Positions 8,508 through 15,404 are shown, numbered from the stretch's first letter. The stretch: DNA of 64,000 nt from Kribbella jiaozuonensis (GCF_005233875.1 NZ_SZPZ01000003.1:372001-436000), one strand, 5' to 3'. Notes: generated from the letters alone by a model not told the origin. Translations and numbers: made by a program.

Positions 8508-9053
8508 ATGGCCGAACCGCGGAAGGTTGTCGCCGGCTACTTCCTGTCGCTCGACGGAGTAGCCGAGGCTCCGGACAAGTTCCTCACCGGCTGGGACGAC
8601 GAGACCGACGCCAGCGGCGCCAGGCTCATCGAGACCCAGGACGTCGTCATCCTCGGCCGCCGCACGTACGACGAATGGTCCGGCTTCTGGCCCACCAGCG
8701 AGATCGAGCCCTTCGCGTCCTTCATCAACGCCACCCCCAAGTACGTCGCCACGTCGAAGCCACTCGAAGCCGACTGGTCCAACTCCCACGCGATCGAAGG
8801 CGACCTGTCCGACTTCGTCCACACCCTCAAATCCCAACCCGGCGGCGACATCGGCATCCACGGCAGCATCTCAATCACCCAATCCCTCCTGGCCGCCAAC
8901 CTCGTCGACGAACTCCGCCTAGTCATCGCCCCCACCATCGTCACCACCGGCCAACGCCTCCTCACCAACCTCCCACCCACCCACCTAGAAACCATCCGCT
9001 CCACCCCCACCCCCGCCGGCCACCTCCTCGTCGACTACCGCGTAGTCCACTAG
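8508..9053 (+). CDS. Dihydrofolate-reductase-like protein (RibD C-terminal family)
   Basis: 181-residue RibD_C/YwjB-type reductase. It begins with the family pattern KVVAGYFLSLDGVAEAPDKF, followed by DVVILGRRTYDEWSGFWP and the cofactor-binding strand GGDIGIHGSISITQSLL. These proteins bind NAD(P)H and are usually of unknown substrate. ATG 8508 follows a clear GAAGGAGAA ribosome site. Codons become very C-rich in the second half. Its TAG stop overlaps the GTG start of the next gene by one base (TAGTG), so the two are translationally coupled. Confidence 0.92.
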   Translation: MAEPRKVVAGYFLSLDGVAEAPDKFLTGWDDETDASGARLIETQDVVILGRRTYDEWSGFWPTSEIEPFASFINATPKYVATSKPLEADWSNSHAIEGDLSDFVHTLKSQPGGDIGIHGSISITQSLLAANLVDELRLVIAPTIVTTGQRLLTNLPPTHLETIRSTPTPAGHLLVDYRVVH

Positions 9054-9499
9054 TGCACCCCCTCGAGACCTACACAGCCGCCAACAACTGGCCCCACGCC
9101 GCCGCAGCGACCGCATCCCGCCTAATCCTGCGAACGCTGCAAGACACCGTCACCAGCTTCGAGACCGACATCCCAGCAACTTCCCCAGACTGGCCCCCAA
9201 CCGCCGCCTCCGCCGCCGAAGTCCTCCGCGGTGTTGCACGTCGGAAGAGCCGCGGCGACTACGCACAAACCGGAATCATCAAGAACCCCAGCAACGAGGT
9301 TTGGTCGGCCTTCGTCGAGTTCGCCGCTTGGGCGTACGACGCAACCGTCTGGAATTCCACCGGCGACGCCATCGTCTCCCTCGCCGACGAGGCCCACTCA
9401 ATCGTCATCCGCATCACCCACCACCAGCACACCGCAATCACCGCCGGCCTGGCCGCGGCCGGGCATAAAAGGGCGCGCCTCGAGAGACTCAACCAGTGA
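9053..9499 (+). CDS. Hypothetical protein coupled to the RibD-like gene
   Basis: 148-residue protein read from GTG 9053, which overlaps the stop codon of the preceding reductase gene (TAGTG). The same frame is open upstream but there it is a shadow of the reductase gene. Mostly helical, soluble, no recognised family; features are TSFETDIPA near the middle and an Ala-rich C-terminus ending RARLERLNQ. Base use changes from the C-rich style of the left neighbour to a more ordinary one after about 9230. Function unknown. Confidence 0.6.
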   Translation: MHPLETYTAANNWPHAAAATASRLILRTLQDTVTSFETDIPATSPDWPPTAASAAEVLRGVARRKSRGDYAQTGIIKNPSNEVWSAFVEFAAWAYDATVWNSTGDAIVSLADEAHSIVIRITHHQHTAITAGLAAAGHKRARLERLNQ

Positions 9500-9509
9500 T
9501 GATGCTGCG

Positions 9510-9869
9510 ATGCCTGAAAAACACTCACGCCCAGTACCTGGCGGCCGAGCCTTCTACCTGACCGAACGCCTCTGGGAGTTGTCAGCCGGCCTTCCCATCG
9601 AGCCAGTACCAATCGACTCCATCAAGGCATTCGACGAGGACTGCTGGTTCGGCGGCGCCCCCGTCACCTGCCGAATGGTCGCCCACCACGCCGCCCTCAT
9701 CCAAAAAGCCGATCTCACCTACCCAGTAATCCTCTCCACCGACGGCCACCTAATGGACGGCGGCCACAGAATCTCCAAGGCCTGGATCAACGGCCAACCA
9801 ACAATCAACGCCGTCCGCTTCAAAACCGACCCAGCCCCCGACTACTTCGAATGGGACCCCACCACCTGA
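9510..9869 (+). CDS. Small ParB/Srx-like domain protein
   Basis: 119-residue protein from ATG 9510. The motif VILSTDGHLMDGGHRISKAW resembles the ParB/sulfiredoxin nucleotide-binding pattern (strand, then DGHxMDGxHR). It lacks the HTH and dimer domains of a partition ParB, so it is not a segregation factor. Related stand-alone domains act as nucleases, ATPases or kinases, but no activity can be assigned here. It starts 10 bases after the previous stop, in the same orientation. Confidence 0.65.
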   Translation: MPEKHSRPVPGGRAFYLTERLWELSAGLPIEPVPIDSIKAFDEDCWFGGAPVTCRMVAHHAALIQKADLTYPVILSTDGHLMDGGHRISKAWINGQPTINAVRFKTDPAPDYFEWDPTT

Positions 9870-10094
9870 GCCCGCACCGCCCAGTCCGAGCCCAGTCCCA
9901 CACATCGCCCCGGACGCTGACAGCTGCCAACCCATGCCCGCGCATCGGCTTCGTTCGCAGTCGCGGCCAGCACGATCCGCTCGTCCGGCGAAGCGGAGCT
10001 CGACCGGGTCCGCTTCGTCAAAGACCGGTCGCCGCTGGGGCACTCGAGGGCACGAACCATCTGATCCGCCGATCAGTGCAAGTGCGTATCGGAC

Positions 10095-10817
10095 CTAGGG
10101 AAGTCGGATGCGGTCGTTTGCAGTGACCGTGAGCGGGCTTGTATCGCCCCGACGAACAAGCTTCAGCGGCTCCGGTCCGACGGCCTCAACCTCAAGCAGT
10201 TGGCTGACCAACGCCATCGCGCCGTCTGGGATGCCCAAGACAGTGCACGTTGGAAAGGCATTCAGCCACGGATCCAGGTCGTAGTTTCCGAAGTGTGGAG
10301 CGACCAGCGTGGACGGCAGCCAACCCCAAAGCGACTGCACCTTGCGGGCGTCTCGCGAACCGTTAATCATGCCGACTCCGAGAACGAGGGCGCCGGCGCT
10401 GCATCCTGCGATAACGGCACCCTCGTCGTGTGCCGCTCGCAGTGCGGCCAGGGCCGGGGTTCCAACGGTTGCCTCGTGAATTCGAAGTGGTGATCCACCG
10501 GTGATGAGCACCAGATCCGCCTCGGCGAGCCGCTGGACGACCGCAGAACGATATGCGTCCTCGCGCGTGTGCAGACCGGAGTCGACGAGTCGGACGTCAA
10601 TGCCTTTGGTACAAAAGTGCTGCTCGAGGCCGTGGAGGTCACCCGGCTCGTCCAACGGCGTCTGTAACACGACCGCCGAGATCGGCCTCCTGTGGCCTGG
10701 ATGGCTTCTCTGTACCTGTTGCAGGATGACCAACTCGTGGGGCGACGGCGACGTGCTGTAGAGAAAGGCCGATCCCGCCATGGACGCCGACCCTACCGGC
10801 TCACGAAAGCTGGCCAC
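10095..10817 (-). CDS. Peptidase S51 (PepE/cyanophycinase-like) family protein
   Basis: Class-I glutamine-amidotransferase-fold serine hydrolase. The nucleophile elbow is GCSAGALVLG (Ser), preceded by VLITGGSPLRIHEA, with APHFGNYD later as the likely catalytic His region. The PepE family cleaves Asp-X dipeptides; cyanophycinases are relatives. 240 residues from 10817; an internal ATG at 10781 (MAGSAFLYSTSPSP) would remove 12 residues and is equally possible. Divergent from the NUDIX gene at 10970. Confidence 0.78.
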   Translation of the reverse strand: MASFREPVGSASMAGSAFLYSTSPSPHELVILQQVQRSHPGHRRPISAVVLQTPLDEPGDLHGLEQHFCTKGIDVRLVDSGLHTREDAYRSAVVQRLAEADLVLITGGSPLRIHEATVGTPALAALRAAHDEGAVIAGCSAGALVLGVGMINGSRDARKVQSLWGWLPSTLVAPHFGNYDLDPWLNAFPTCTVLGIPDGAMALVSQLLEVEAVGPEPLKLVRRGDTSPLTVTANDRIRLP

Positions 10818-10942
10818 CCGCCGAGCGCTCTGGACCTGGGTCGCGGGTGCCGGACGATCGAGCGGCCAAGGAGGCCAATCCGCGATCAGAACGGCGACTC
10901 ATGACAAATCGGAGCGCGCATCGACGAGGAAACGTCATGCTG

Positions 10943-10960
10943 CTAGGCGTCCGCGCCTAG
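10943..10960. promoter_or_regulatory. Short perfect palindrome upstream of a NUDIX gene
   Basis: CTAGGCG-TCCG-CGCCTAG, 7-bp arms, ends 9 bases before the GTG/ATG region of the NUDIX gene at 10970. It may be an operator or a hairpin in the leader; no matching regulator gene is obvious. Confidence 0.35.
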
Positions 10961-10969
10961 GGTGTCGGA

Positions 10970-11383
10970 ATGGTTGCCCCGATTCCGATTGCAGTTGCTG
11001 CGCTTGTGCGGGACGGGCAGGTGCTGCTGGCGCATCGGCATCCGTCGCGTCGGTGGTATCCGGACTGTTGGGACCTCGTTGGCGGACACGTCGAGGCGGA
11101 TGAGTTGCCTCAGCAGGCCGTCGTTCGAGAGTGCCTCGAAGAACTCGGGGTGCAGGTCCACGACCCCGTGCCGTTCCCGATCAAGATCAGTGACCCGACG
11201 CTCGAAATGCACGCATTCCTCGTCACCCGCTGGGACGGCGAACCCACCAACGCCGAACCCGAGGAGCACGACGACCTCCGCTGGTTCCGACCCAGCGACC
11301 TCGCGGATCTGAAGCTGGCCCAACCGGTAGCCCTGCCAAGCATCCTGAGCGCCATCCAGGTCGCAACCGCTCAGCCGATGTGA
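10970..11383 (+). CDS. NUDIX hydrolase (MutT-like size)
   Basis: 137-residue NUDIX hydrolase with complete box GGHVEADELPQQAVVRECLE followed by ELGV. The N-terminus (IAVAALVRDGQVLLAHRHPS) and small size resemble MutT-type or 8-oxo-dGTP-related enzymes, but substrate is not determined by the box. ATG 10970. Stands alone between a divergent S51 gene and the convergent SRPBCC/ArsR pair. Confidence 0.92.
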   Translation: MVAPIPIAVAALVRDGQVLLAHRHPSRRWYPDCWDLVGGHVEADELPQQAVVRECLEELGVQVHDPVPFPIKISDPTLEMHAFLVTRWDGEPTNAEPEEHDDLRWFRPSDLADLKLAQPVALPSILSAIQVATAQPM

Positions 11384-11487
11384 CCCGCCGGGCTGGTGTC
11401 CTCGTCCGGTGATGCGCGGCTTTCGTCCGCCAAGTGATCTGCGACAGTCCGGCGCACGGATCGCGGCACGAGCGTGCATTCCGTTCG

Positions 11488-11979
11488 TCAGGCTCGGCTG
11501 GGGTCGAGGAGTGACCGGAGGATGGCTTCCATCTCGTCGAGGCTGTCTTGCCGGCCGTCGAAGCCGGTCATGTGGTCGCGTCCTGCCTTGTCATGGAACG
11601 CCAGTCTCCAAGTGAACGTCGTCACTCCGTCAAGTTCCTGCAGCTCCATCGTTTCGACTGCCTCGACATCCGGCCAGCAGTTGAAATGCCACGTCTCCAC
11701 AGTTCGGACCGGCGGCTCGACCTCCAGGTAGGTCCCGCTGAACGAGAAGACGGTTCCGTCTCCGGTCACGAAGGAGGAGTGGTAGTTCCCACCAACCCGC
11801 AGGTCGATCGAGCACTCCGTCATCCGGTCCGGGGGTGTCGCGCCCCATTTGCCCACGTGCTCGGGCTTCGTCAACACGTCGAAGACGAGAGCGATCGGAG
11901 CGTCGAACTCTCGAGTGATGACAACCTCGAGTTCGTTCGGGAATGTGATGACTGCAGAACCATGCCGATCAGGTGTCAC
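11488..11979 (-). CDS. SRPBCC (AHSA1/START-like) protein
   Basis: 163-residue helix-grip protein. The opening strand is LEVVITREFDAPIALVFDVL and the closing helix is DSLDEMEAILRSLLDP. Such proteins bind hydrophobic ligands in a central cavity; many actinobacterial ones are paired with an ArsR regulator, as here. GTG 11979 lies inside the end of the ArsR gene, giving an 11-base overlap and translational coupling. The frame is open further upstream but that part is a shadow of the ArsR gene. Ligand is unknown. Confidence 0.88.
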   Translation of the reverse strand: MTPDRHGSAVITFPNELEVVITREFDAPIALVFDVLTKPEHVGKWGATPPDRMTECSIDLRVGGNYHSSFVTGDGTVFSFSGTYLEVEPPVRTVETWHFNCWPDVEAVETMELQELDGVTTFTWRLAFHDKAGRDHMTGFDGRQDSLDEMEAILRSLLDPSRA

Positions 11980-12319
11980 GGTCGTCCCCTTGTCGTTGCA
12001 GCTCTTCGAGGTAGTCCTCGATCCGATCCAGTCGGTCGTTGATCGCCCGCTCGTACTTGGCCACCCAGTCCTGCACGGGCTGAAGCTGCTCCGGGGCCAG
12101 GCGGTAGAGCCGGCGCCGACCCTCGGCGCGGCACTCGACGAGCCCCACCTCACCGAGCACCCGGAGGTGCCTCGAAACCTGGGGCTGAGACATCGAGACG
12201 GCACCGACAATCGCCCCGACCGCCTTCTCGCCCGTGAGCAGCACATCGAGGATCGCGCGGCGGTGAACGTCACCGAGGGCGTTGAACACATCCGACGTTG
12301 TCGAGGCTCGTGCCACCAC
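11969..12319 (-). CDS. ArsR-family transcriptional regulator
   Basis: 116-residue winged-helix regulator. ALGDVHRRAILDVLLTGEK and the recognition helix SMSQPQVSRHLRVLGEVGLV are classic ArsR signatures. The metal-binding Cys motif (ELCVCDL) is absent, so it probably senses something other than metals. The C-terminal helix (DWVAKYERAINDRLDRIEDYL) would dimerise. An 18-bp palindrome begins 7 bases upstream of the GTG start, consistent with autorepression. It is first in a two-gene unit with the SRPBCC gene. Confidence 0.93.
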   Translation of the reverse strand: MVARASTTSDVFNALGDVHRRAILDVLLTGEKAVGAIVGAVSMSQPQVSRHLRVLGEVGLVECRAEGRRRLYRLAPEQLQPVQDWVAKYERAINDRLDRIEDYLEELQRQGDDRDT

Positions 12320-12326
12320 ACGAACG

Positions 12327-12344
12327 TATCTCCATATGGATATA
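12327..12344. promoter_or_regulatory. Putative ArsR operator
   Basis: TATCTCCATATGGATATA is an 18-bp palindrome with one mismatched pair, centred on CCATATGG. It lies immediately upstream of the ArsR start codon and is far more AT-rich than its surroundings. It probably overlaps the promoter. Confidence 0.65.
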
Positions 12345-12399
12345 TGTCAAGGGTGCGGACGCAAAGCGCCACTCGATGGACGCCCGCTCATCGGCAGAT

Positions 12400-12516
12400 C
12401 CGTGCCGGGGCGAGTGGGCACGCGAAGTGGCCGCGCCGAGGATCAGCCCGACGAGGAAAGCGGACGCGTAGCACGCGGGGGTTGACCGCAGTACGTAAGA
12501 AGCCGGCACCGGCTTG
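12400..12516. repeat. Noncoding repeat, copy A
   Basis: About 100-120 bp resembling the sequences at 14950-15068 and 15163-15318. The shared core is CGCCGAGGA-CAG-GCGACGAGGAAAGCGG (A reads GATCAGCCC where B and C read GAGCAGCGC). The right part, including GACCGCAGTACG and AAGCCGGCA, matches only the copy next to tRNA-Ala. It ends in a hairpin AGCCGG-CA-CCGGCT (12501-12514). No supported gene lies in it. The interval 12320-12785 holds no CDS: only the operator, this repeat, the tRNA remnant and about 220 bp of unassigned sequence. Confidence 0.75.
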
Positions 12517-12564
12517 TGGTGGAGACGAGGGGACCTGAACCACTAACCCCTGCCTTGCAAAGGC
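12517..12564 (-). pseudogene. tRNA-Ala 3'-end remnant
   Basis: 48 bases match the 3' part of the intact tRNA-Ala at 15319-15366, from CCA through the T arm and variable loop to the anticodon stem, with two substitutions (at about 12535 and 12542). The anticodon CUUUGCAAG is kept but the D arm and 5' acceptor strand are missing, so it is not a functional tRNA. Similarity continues leftward into repeat A, so the duplication is at least about 145 bp. Such a 3' end copy is what a site-specific integration or an unequal duplication at tRNA-Ala would leave. Confidence 0.85.
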
Positions 12565-12785
12565 GGTTGTGCCGCCTCCGCCCATCTGAGCGGCAGATGA
12601 CTGAGCTCGGGCTCGACCGGTTGCACCCCGTGAATGACCGGTCGAGCCCGTCGGCATGCTCTCGTTAGGGCACGCAGAGGGCACGACTCACCCCTTCACG
12701 CGACACACAGGGGCCCGTGTTAGTCATCTGAGCACATGGCTTACACCCGTGGCATGATGCATACAGAGATCCCCGAGGAGACAGA

Positions 12786-13439
12786 GTGAGCTATCCGACA
12801 CCTCTTGCCGCCGCTCTGAGTGGTGCCTCCGTGCCGCAGCTCAACTATTGGCGCAGGAAGATTCCTGGCAAGGGAGTTCTCTTCGCGCCAGAGTATGGCT
12901 CGCGACCCCGAGCTTTGTACTCCTACCGCGACATCGTTGTGTTGCGGATGTTCGCGCGACTGCGCGGCGATCTCTCACTTCAGAAGGTGCGTAAGGTTGT
13001 CGCGGTGTTAGACGAGATGCATCCCGGAACGCATCTCTCGGCGCACAAGGTCAAGGCACTTCCAGGTGGAGCTACGGCTGTGTGGGTAAATCCGGACGGT
13101 GACTATGTCGACGTTCTCAAGCACCCCGGACAGGGCACGCTGAAGATCGTGATGGATGACGTGTTCAACGCCTTCACCACAAGCGACGGGCGACACGTCC
13201 CCAACCTCGGGAAGCCCGTAACCGGCGTGAGAATCGATCCCGAAGTGCGTGGTGGGTATCCGGTCATCGAGGGGACTCGGATTCCGTTCCACATCGTGGC
13301 TGGGTTGTGCGCCGACGGGGTACCCGCGAATGAGATCGCCGAGCTATACCCGTCAGTGTCTGCACTTGACGTCGAGGGCGCTGTGGAGTTGACCCGGCTA
13401 GTTGCCGGTACGCACAAGCGCAGCTCAACGGCCGCGTAA
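12786..13439 (+). CDS. DUF433 antitoxin-like protein with MerR-type HTH
   Basis: 217 residues. The N-terminal half looks like a MerR-like DNA-binding domain (VPQLNYWRRK...LYSYRDIVVLRMFARL). The C-terminal half has the DUF433 pattern (GYPVIEGTRIPFHIVAGL...GVPANEIAELYPSVSALDVEGA). DUF433 proteins typically pair with DUF5615 PIN-like toxins, and exactly such a gene follows 13 bases later. It would bind its own promoter and neutralise the toxin. GTG 12786 follows a GAGGAGA ribosome site. Base composition is visibly less GC-rich than the flanks, suggesting acquisition. Confidence 0.85.
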   Translation: MSYPTPLAAALSGASVPQLNYWRRKIPGKGVLFAPEYGSRPRALYSYRDIVVLRMFARLRGDLSLQKVRKVVAVLDEMHPGTHLSAHKVKALPGGATAVWVNPDGDYVDVLKHPGQGTLKIVMDDVFNAFTTSDGRHVPNLGKPVTGVRIDPEVRGGYPVIEGTRIPFHIVAGLCADGVPANEIAELYPSVSALDVEGAVELTRLVAGTHKRSSTAA

Positions 13440-13452
13440 GGCAACGAGAGGC

Positions 13453-13899
13453 ATGAGGCTGCTCCTCGATGAGGACGTGCCAGTACCCCTGCTGGACTTG
13501 ATCCGTCACCTGCTCCGACGCCCGGAGCCGGGCCACGAAGTTGAGCATGTGGGGTCTCTCGGCTGGAGGGGGAAGAAGGACCGGCCGCTCTACCGGGACG
13601 CCGCCGAGCGCAAGTTCAATGCGATCCTCACGAATGACATGAGTCAGCTCAACGACCCTGATGAGTGCAAGGCCCTTCAAAGGTCCCGCCTCCACTACAT
13701 CAGCTATGACCTTGACAACGGTCTCGATGGACTGGCCCTGGCCTCCGCAGCGATCTGTGCAGCCATTCGGCCGGTCATGGCCGAGCTTGACACCGTATCG
13801 ACACAGCGGATAGTCCACATCCAGCGCGTGGCCAAGGCTCGTCGTCGTTACGACATCTCCAACCCGGCTACCAATCCGCCGACCGAGTACTGGCCATAA
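13453..13899 (+). CDS. DUF5615 / Mut7-C-like PIN-fold toxin
   Basis: 148-residue PIN-like protein. It begins MRLLLDEDVPVPLLDLIRHL, with acidic residues at the position of the PIN active site, and later has FNAILTNDMSQLNDPDE, the second acidic cluster. Family members are predicted ribonuclease toxins of DUF433/DUF5615 pairs. ATG 13453 is preferred to an upstream in-frame start at 13402 inside the antitoxin gene. It is slightly longer than typical (100-120 residues) because of a C-terminal extension (IVHIQRVAKARRRYD). RNase activity is inferred from the family. Confidence 0.82.
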   Translation: MRLLLDEDVPVPLLDLIRHLLRRPEPGHEVEHVGSLGWRGKKDRPLYRDAAERKFNAILTNDMSQLNDPDECKALQRSRLHYISYDLDNGLDGLALASAAICAAIRPVMAELDTVSTQRIVHIQRVAKARRRYDISNPATNPPTEYWP

Positions 13900-14245
13900 A
13901 CCAGCATCCACACCTGCCCCGTCCCCCTGATAGCTGACAACGAAGGTCAGCGCTGCGCGGGTCAAGAGTCGGCTTGCCGATCCCGTAGCTACGCCGTAGG
14001 CGATCTTGATGCGGGTCGTGGTGGCCGTACGATCGAGCGCCCAGGGGGACGAGGCTACCCACGGTCGGACGCCGGGACGGCGGCTACAGGCGGTTGGGAT
14101 CGAGTGGGTGGAGAGGCGTTCTGCTACTGGTCACCGGCGAGGACGGCGCCCTGGCGCCGCCCGCAGTCCGGGGCCGCGCCCAAGGCGCGCCGTTGATCCA
14201 TAAGAGCCAAAATCGGCAGAGCCCCGCAGAGGTGTCTGGATCGGG
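13900..14245. other. Intergenic stretch with nothing assignable
   Basis: About 346 bp between the toxin gene and the next minus-strand ORF. No convincing CDS, tRNA or strong hairpin is seen. It looks like degenerate accessory sequence. Confidence 0.5.
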
Positions 14246-14611
14246 TTAGCTTGGCTCCACGTCCGCATCGCCCAGTACCGCTCGCAACTCCCGCACCAGC
14301 AAGTCGATCGCGCGTGCATCTTGCTCCGGAGAAAGAGGCCCAAGGTCGCGAGACATGCGGGGCTCGTCGCCGATCGCCTCCTCAAGTAGTGCCGACGGCC
14401 AGGAGATCGATCCCGTCTTGCGGCGCTCTGATACTCGCGATTGCAGGCGCTGATTGATGCTCTCTGCTTGGGCCATGTCGAATCCGATCACCAGCGCGAT
14501 CGCGCGTTCGTACGTCGGTCGCCCCACCCACATTCCAAGTCTGGTCTGCAGGACTTCGATAACGAACGGCCAGGTCAGCGGTCGCGTGTGAACCTGTGGT
14601 GCGTCTCCCAT
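14246..14611 (-). CDS. Hypothetical protein
   Basis: 121-residue ORF starting MGDAPQVHTRPLTWPFVIEV. No recognised domain; the middle is amphipathic helix-like (RPTYERAIALVIGFDMAQAE) and the C-terminus is acidic. No ribosome site precedes the ATG. It lies in a patchwork of remnants and repeats, so it could be real or a leftover. Its codon composition is compatible with coding. Confidence 0.45.
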   Translation of the reverse strand: MGDAPQVHTRPLTWPFVIEVLQTRLGMWVGRPTYERAIALVIGFDMAQAESINQRLQSRVSERRKTGSISWPSALLEEAIGDEPRMSRDLGPLSPEQDARAIDLLVRELRAVLGDADVEPS

Positions 14612-14629
14612 GCACCGGTTCTACACCGT

Positions 14630-14757
14630 TCAGCTCGCGCGGATCGCCTCGGTGAGTTCGTCGATCTGGGCGATGACAGCATCGGCTCCAGCGGCGGTCA
14701 GGTCGTCGGCCTTGCCGGGCTTGTTGGCGTAGCCGATGCTGGCGGCTCCGATCGATC
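14630..14757 (-). pseudogene. C-terminal remnant of a HAD-family hydrolase
   Basis: The frame ending at TGA 14632-14630 reads IGYANKPGKADDLTAAGADAV then IAQIDELTEAIRAS, which is the C-terminal end of a haloacid-dehalogenase-like phosphatase (the IGYxNKPGK segment). No start codon or N-terminal HAD motif I (DxDxT) is found upstream; the sequence changes abruptly at about 14757. It is a gene fragment about 42 codons long, evidence of deletion or recombination here. Confidence 0.7.
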
Positions 14758-14949
14758 GAGCGGCGTGTAGAACCCGGCTTCTGGACAGGGCCGAGTTCGC
14801 AGAGCGCTTCCGGGATCTGTCCGACCGACCGACGAGCGATGTCGCGATCGGCTCGCGTACTGCGGGTCGTCCCGCTGCGCAGCCGCCATCGCCACCCCAG
14901 CCTCACTCGCAGGCGCCGGCCAAGTAGTCGCACGGGGCGGCAGCGCCGG

Positions 14950-15068
14950 GTTCGGCGATAGGTGGAAGGATGCACCGGTGATAAGCCGGGGCGGGTGGGA
15001 GCGCGCGAAGTGGCTGCGCCGAGGAGCAGCGCGACGAGGAAAGCGGGCGCGCAGCACGCGAGGGTTGA
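14950..15068. repeat. Noncoding repeat, copy B
   Basis: Second copy of the repeat seen at 12400 and 15163. It contains a hairpin CCGGT-GATAA-GCCGG (14975-14989), the core GCGCCGAGGAGCAGCGCGAC, GAGGAAAGCGGGCGCG and GGGTTGA. It lacks the tRNA-proximal part carried by copies A and C. The stretch 14758-15318 as a whole contains no supportable gene. Confidence 0.75.
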
Positions 15069-15123
15069 GCACGGCCCACGACGGCGTGGTCCGCCCATAC
15101 GAACACGCTGGCCTAGCAGTCAC

Positions 15124-15203
15124 CGCGCGATAAGCGCGCAACCGCGGGCGGTAGCCCGCCACGTCCGGCGATAGCCGGAAGGGATGCACCGGCGATAAGC
15201 CGG
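15124..15203. repeat. Run of four perfect stem-loops with GATA(A)/GGTA loops
   Basis: Four hairpins in 80 bp: CGCGC-GATAA-GCGCG (15124-15138), GCGGGC-GGTA-GCCCGC (15144-15159), CCGGC-GATA-GCCGG (15165-15178) and CCGGC-GATAA-GCCGG (15189-15203). Stems differ in sequence but pair perfectly; loops are nearly the same. Stem variation with conserved pairing suggests the fold matters. They lie downstream of the tRNA-Ala gene (read on the minus strand), so they could shape transcript ends, or belong to a repeat element. Confidence 0.7.
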
Positions 15204-15318
15204 GGGGTGGGTGGGCAGCGCGCGTAGCGGCTGCGCCGAGGAGCAGCGCGACGAGGAAAGCGGCCGCGTAGCGTGCTGGGGCTGACCGCAGTACGCAAAG
15301 AAGCCGGCAACCGGGTTG
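15163..15318. repeat. Noncoding repeat, copy C, adjoining tRNA-Ala
   Basis: The most complete copy. It carries two of the four hairpins at 15124-15203, then GGGTGGG, the core GCGCCGAGGAGCAGCGCGAC, GAGGAAAGCGG, and GACCGCAGTACGCAAAGAAG leading directly into the 3' end of tRNA-Ala. Positions 15221-15318 align with copy A at 12421-12516. Confidence 0.75.
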
Positions 15319-15394
15319 TGGTGGAGACGAGGGGACTTGAACCCCTAACCCCTGCCTTGCAAAGGCAGTGCTCTGCCAGTTGAGCTACGCCCCC
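15319..15394 (-). tRNA. alaT: tRNA-Ala (anticodon TGC)
   Basis: Minus-strand cloverleaf: acceptor 5' GGGGGCG pairs with 3' CGTCTCC, followed by discriminator A and an encoded CCA. The D arm (GCTCAACTGGCAGAGC), the anticodon loop CTTTGCAAG giving TGC, and the T arm (GTTCAAGTC) are all present. In actinobacteria tRNA-Ile and tRNA-Ala regularly follow gyrA and the DUF3566 gene, as here. A partial copy of its 3' end occurs at 12517. Confidence 0.97.
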
Positions 15395-15404
15395 GTGAGG
15401 GTGG

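Noticed and set aside
9510..9869. Second chromosomal ParB
   Set aside because: Only the small ParB/Srx-like motif is present; no HTH, no dimerisation domain, no parS nearby.
11980..12372. Longer SRPBCC protein starting near 12372
   Set aside because: The extra region is a shadow of the ArsR gene in another frame.
12517..12590. Second tRNA-Ala gene
   Set aside because: Only the 3' two-thirds is present; the D arm and 5' acceptor strand are absent and two substitutions hit the T-arm region.
12400..15400. Complete prophage or ICE
   Set aside because: No integrase, excisionase, relaxase or structural genes; only a toxin-antitoxin pair and remnants.
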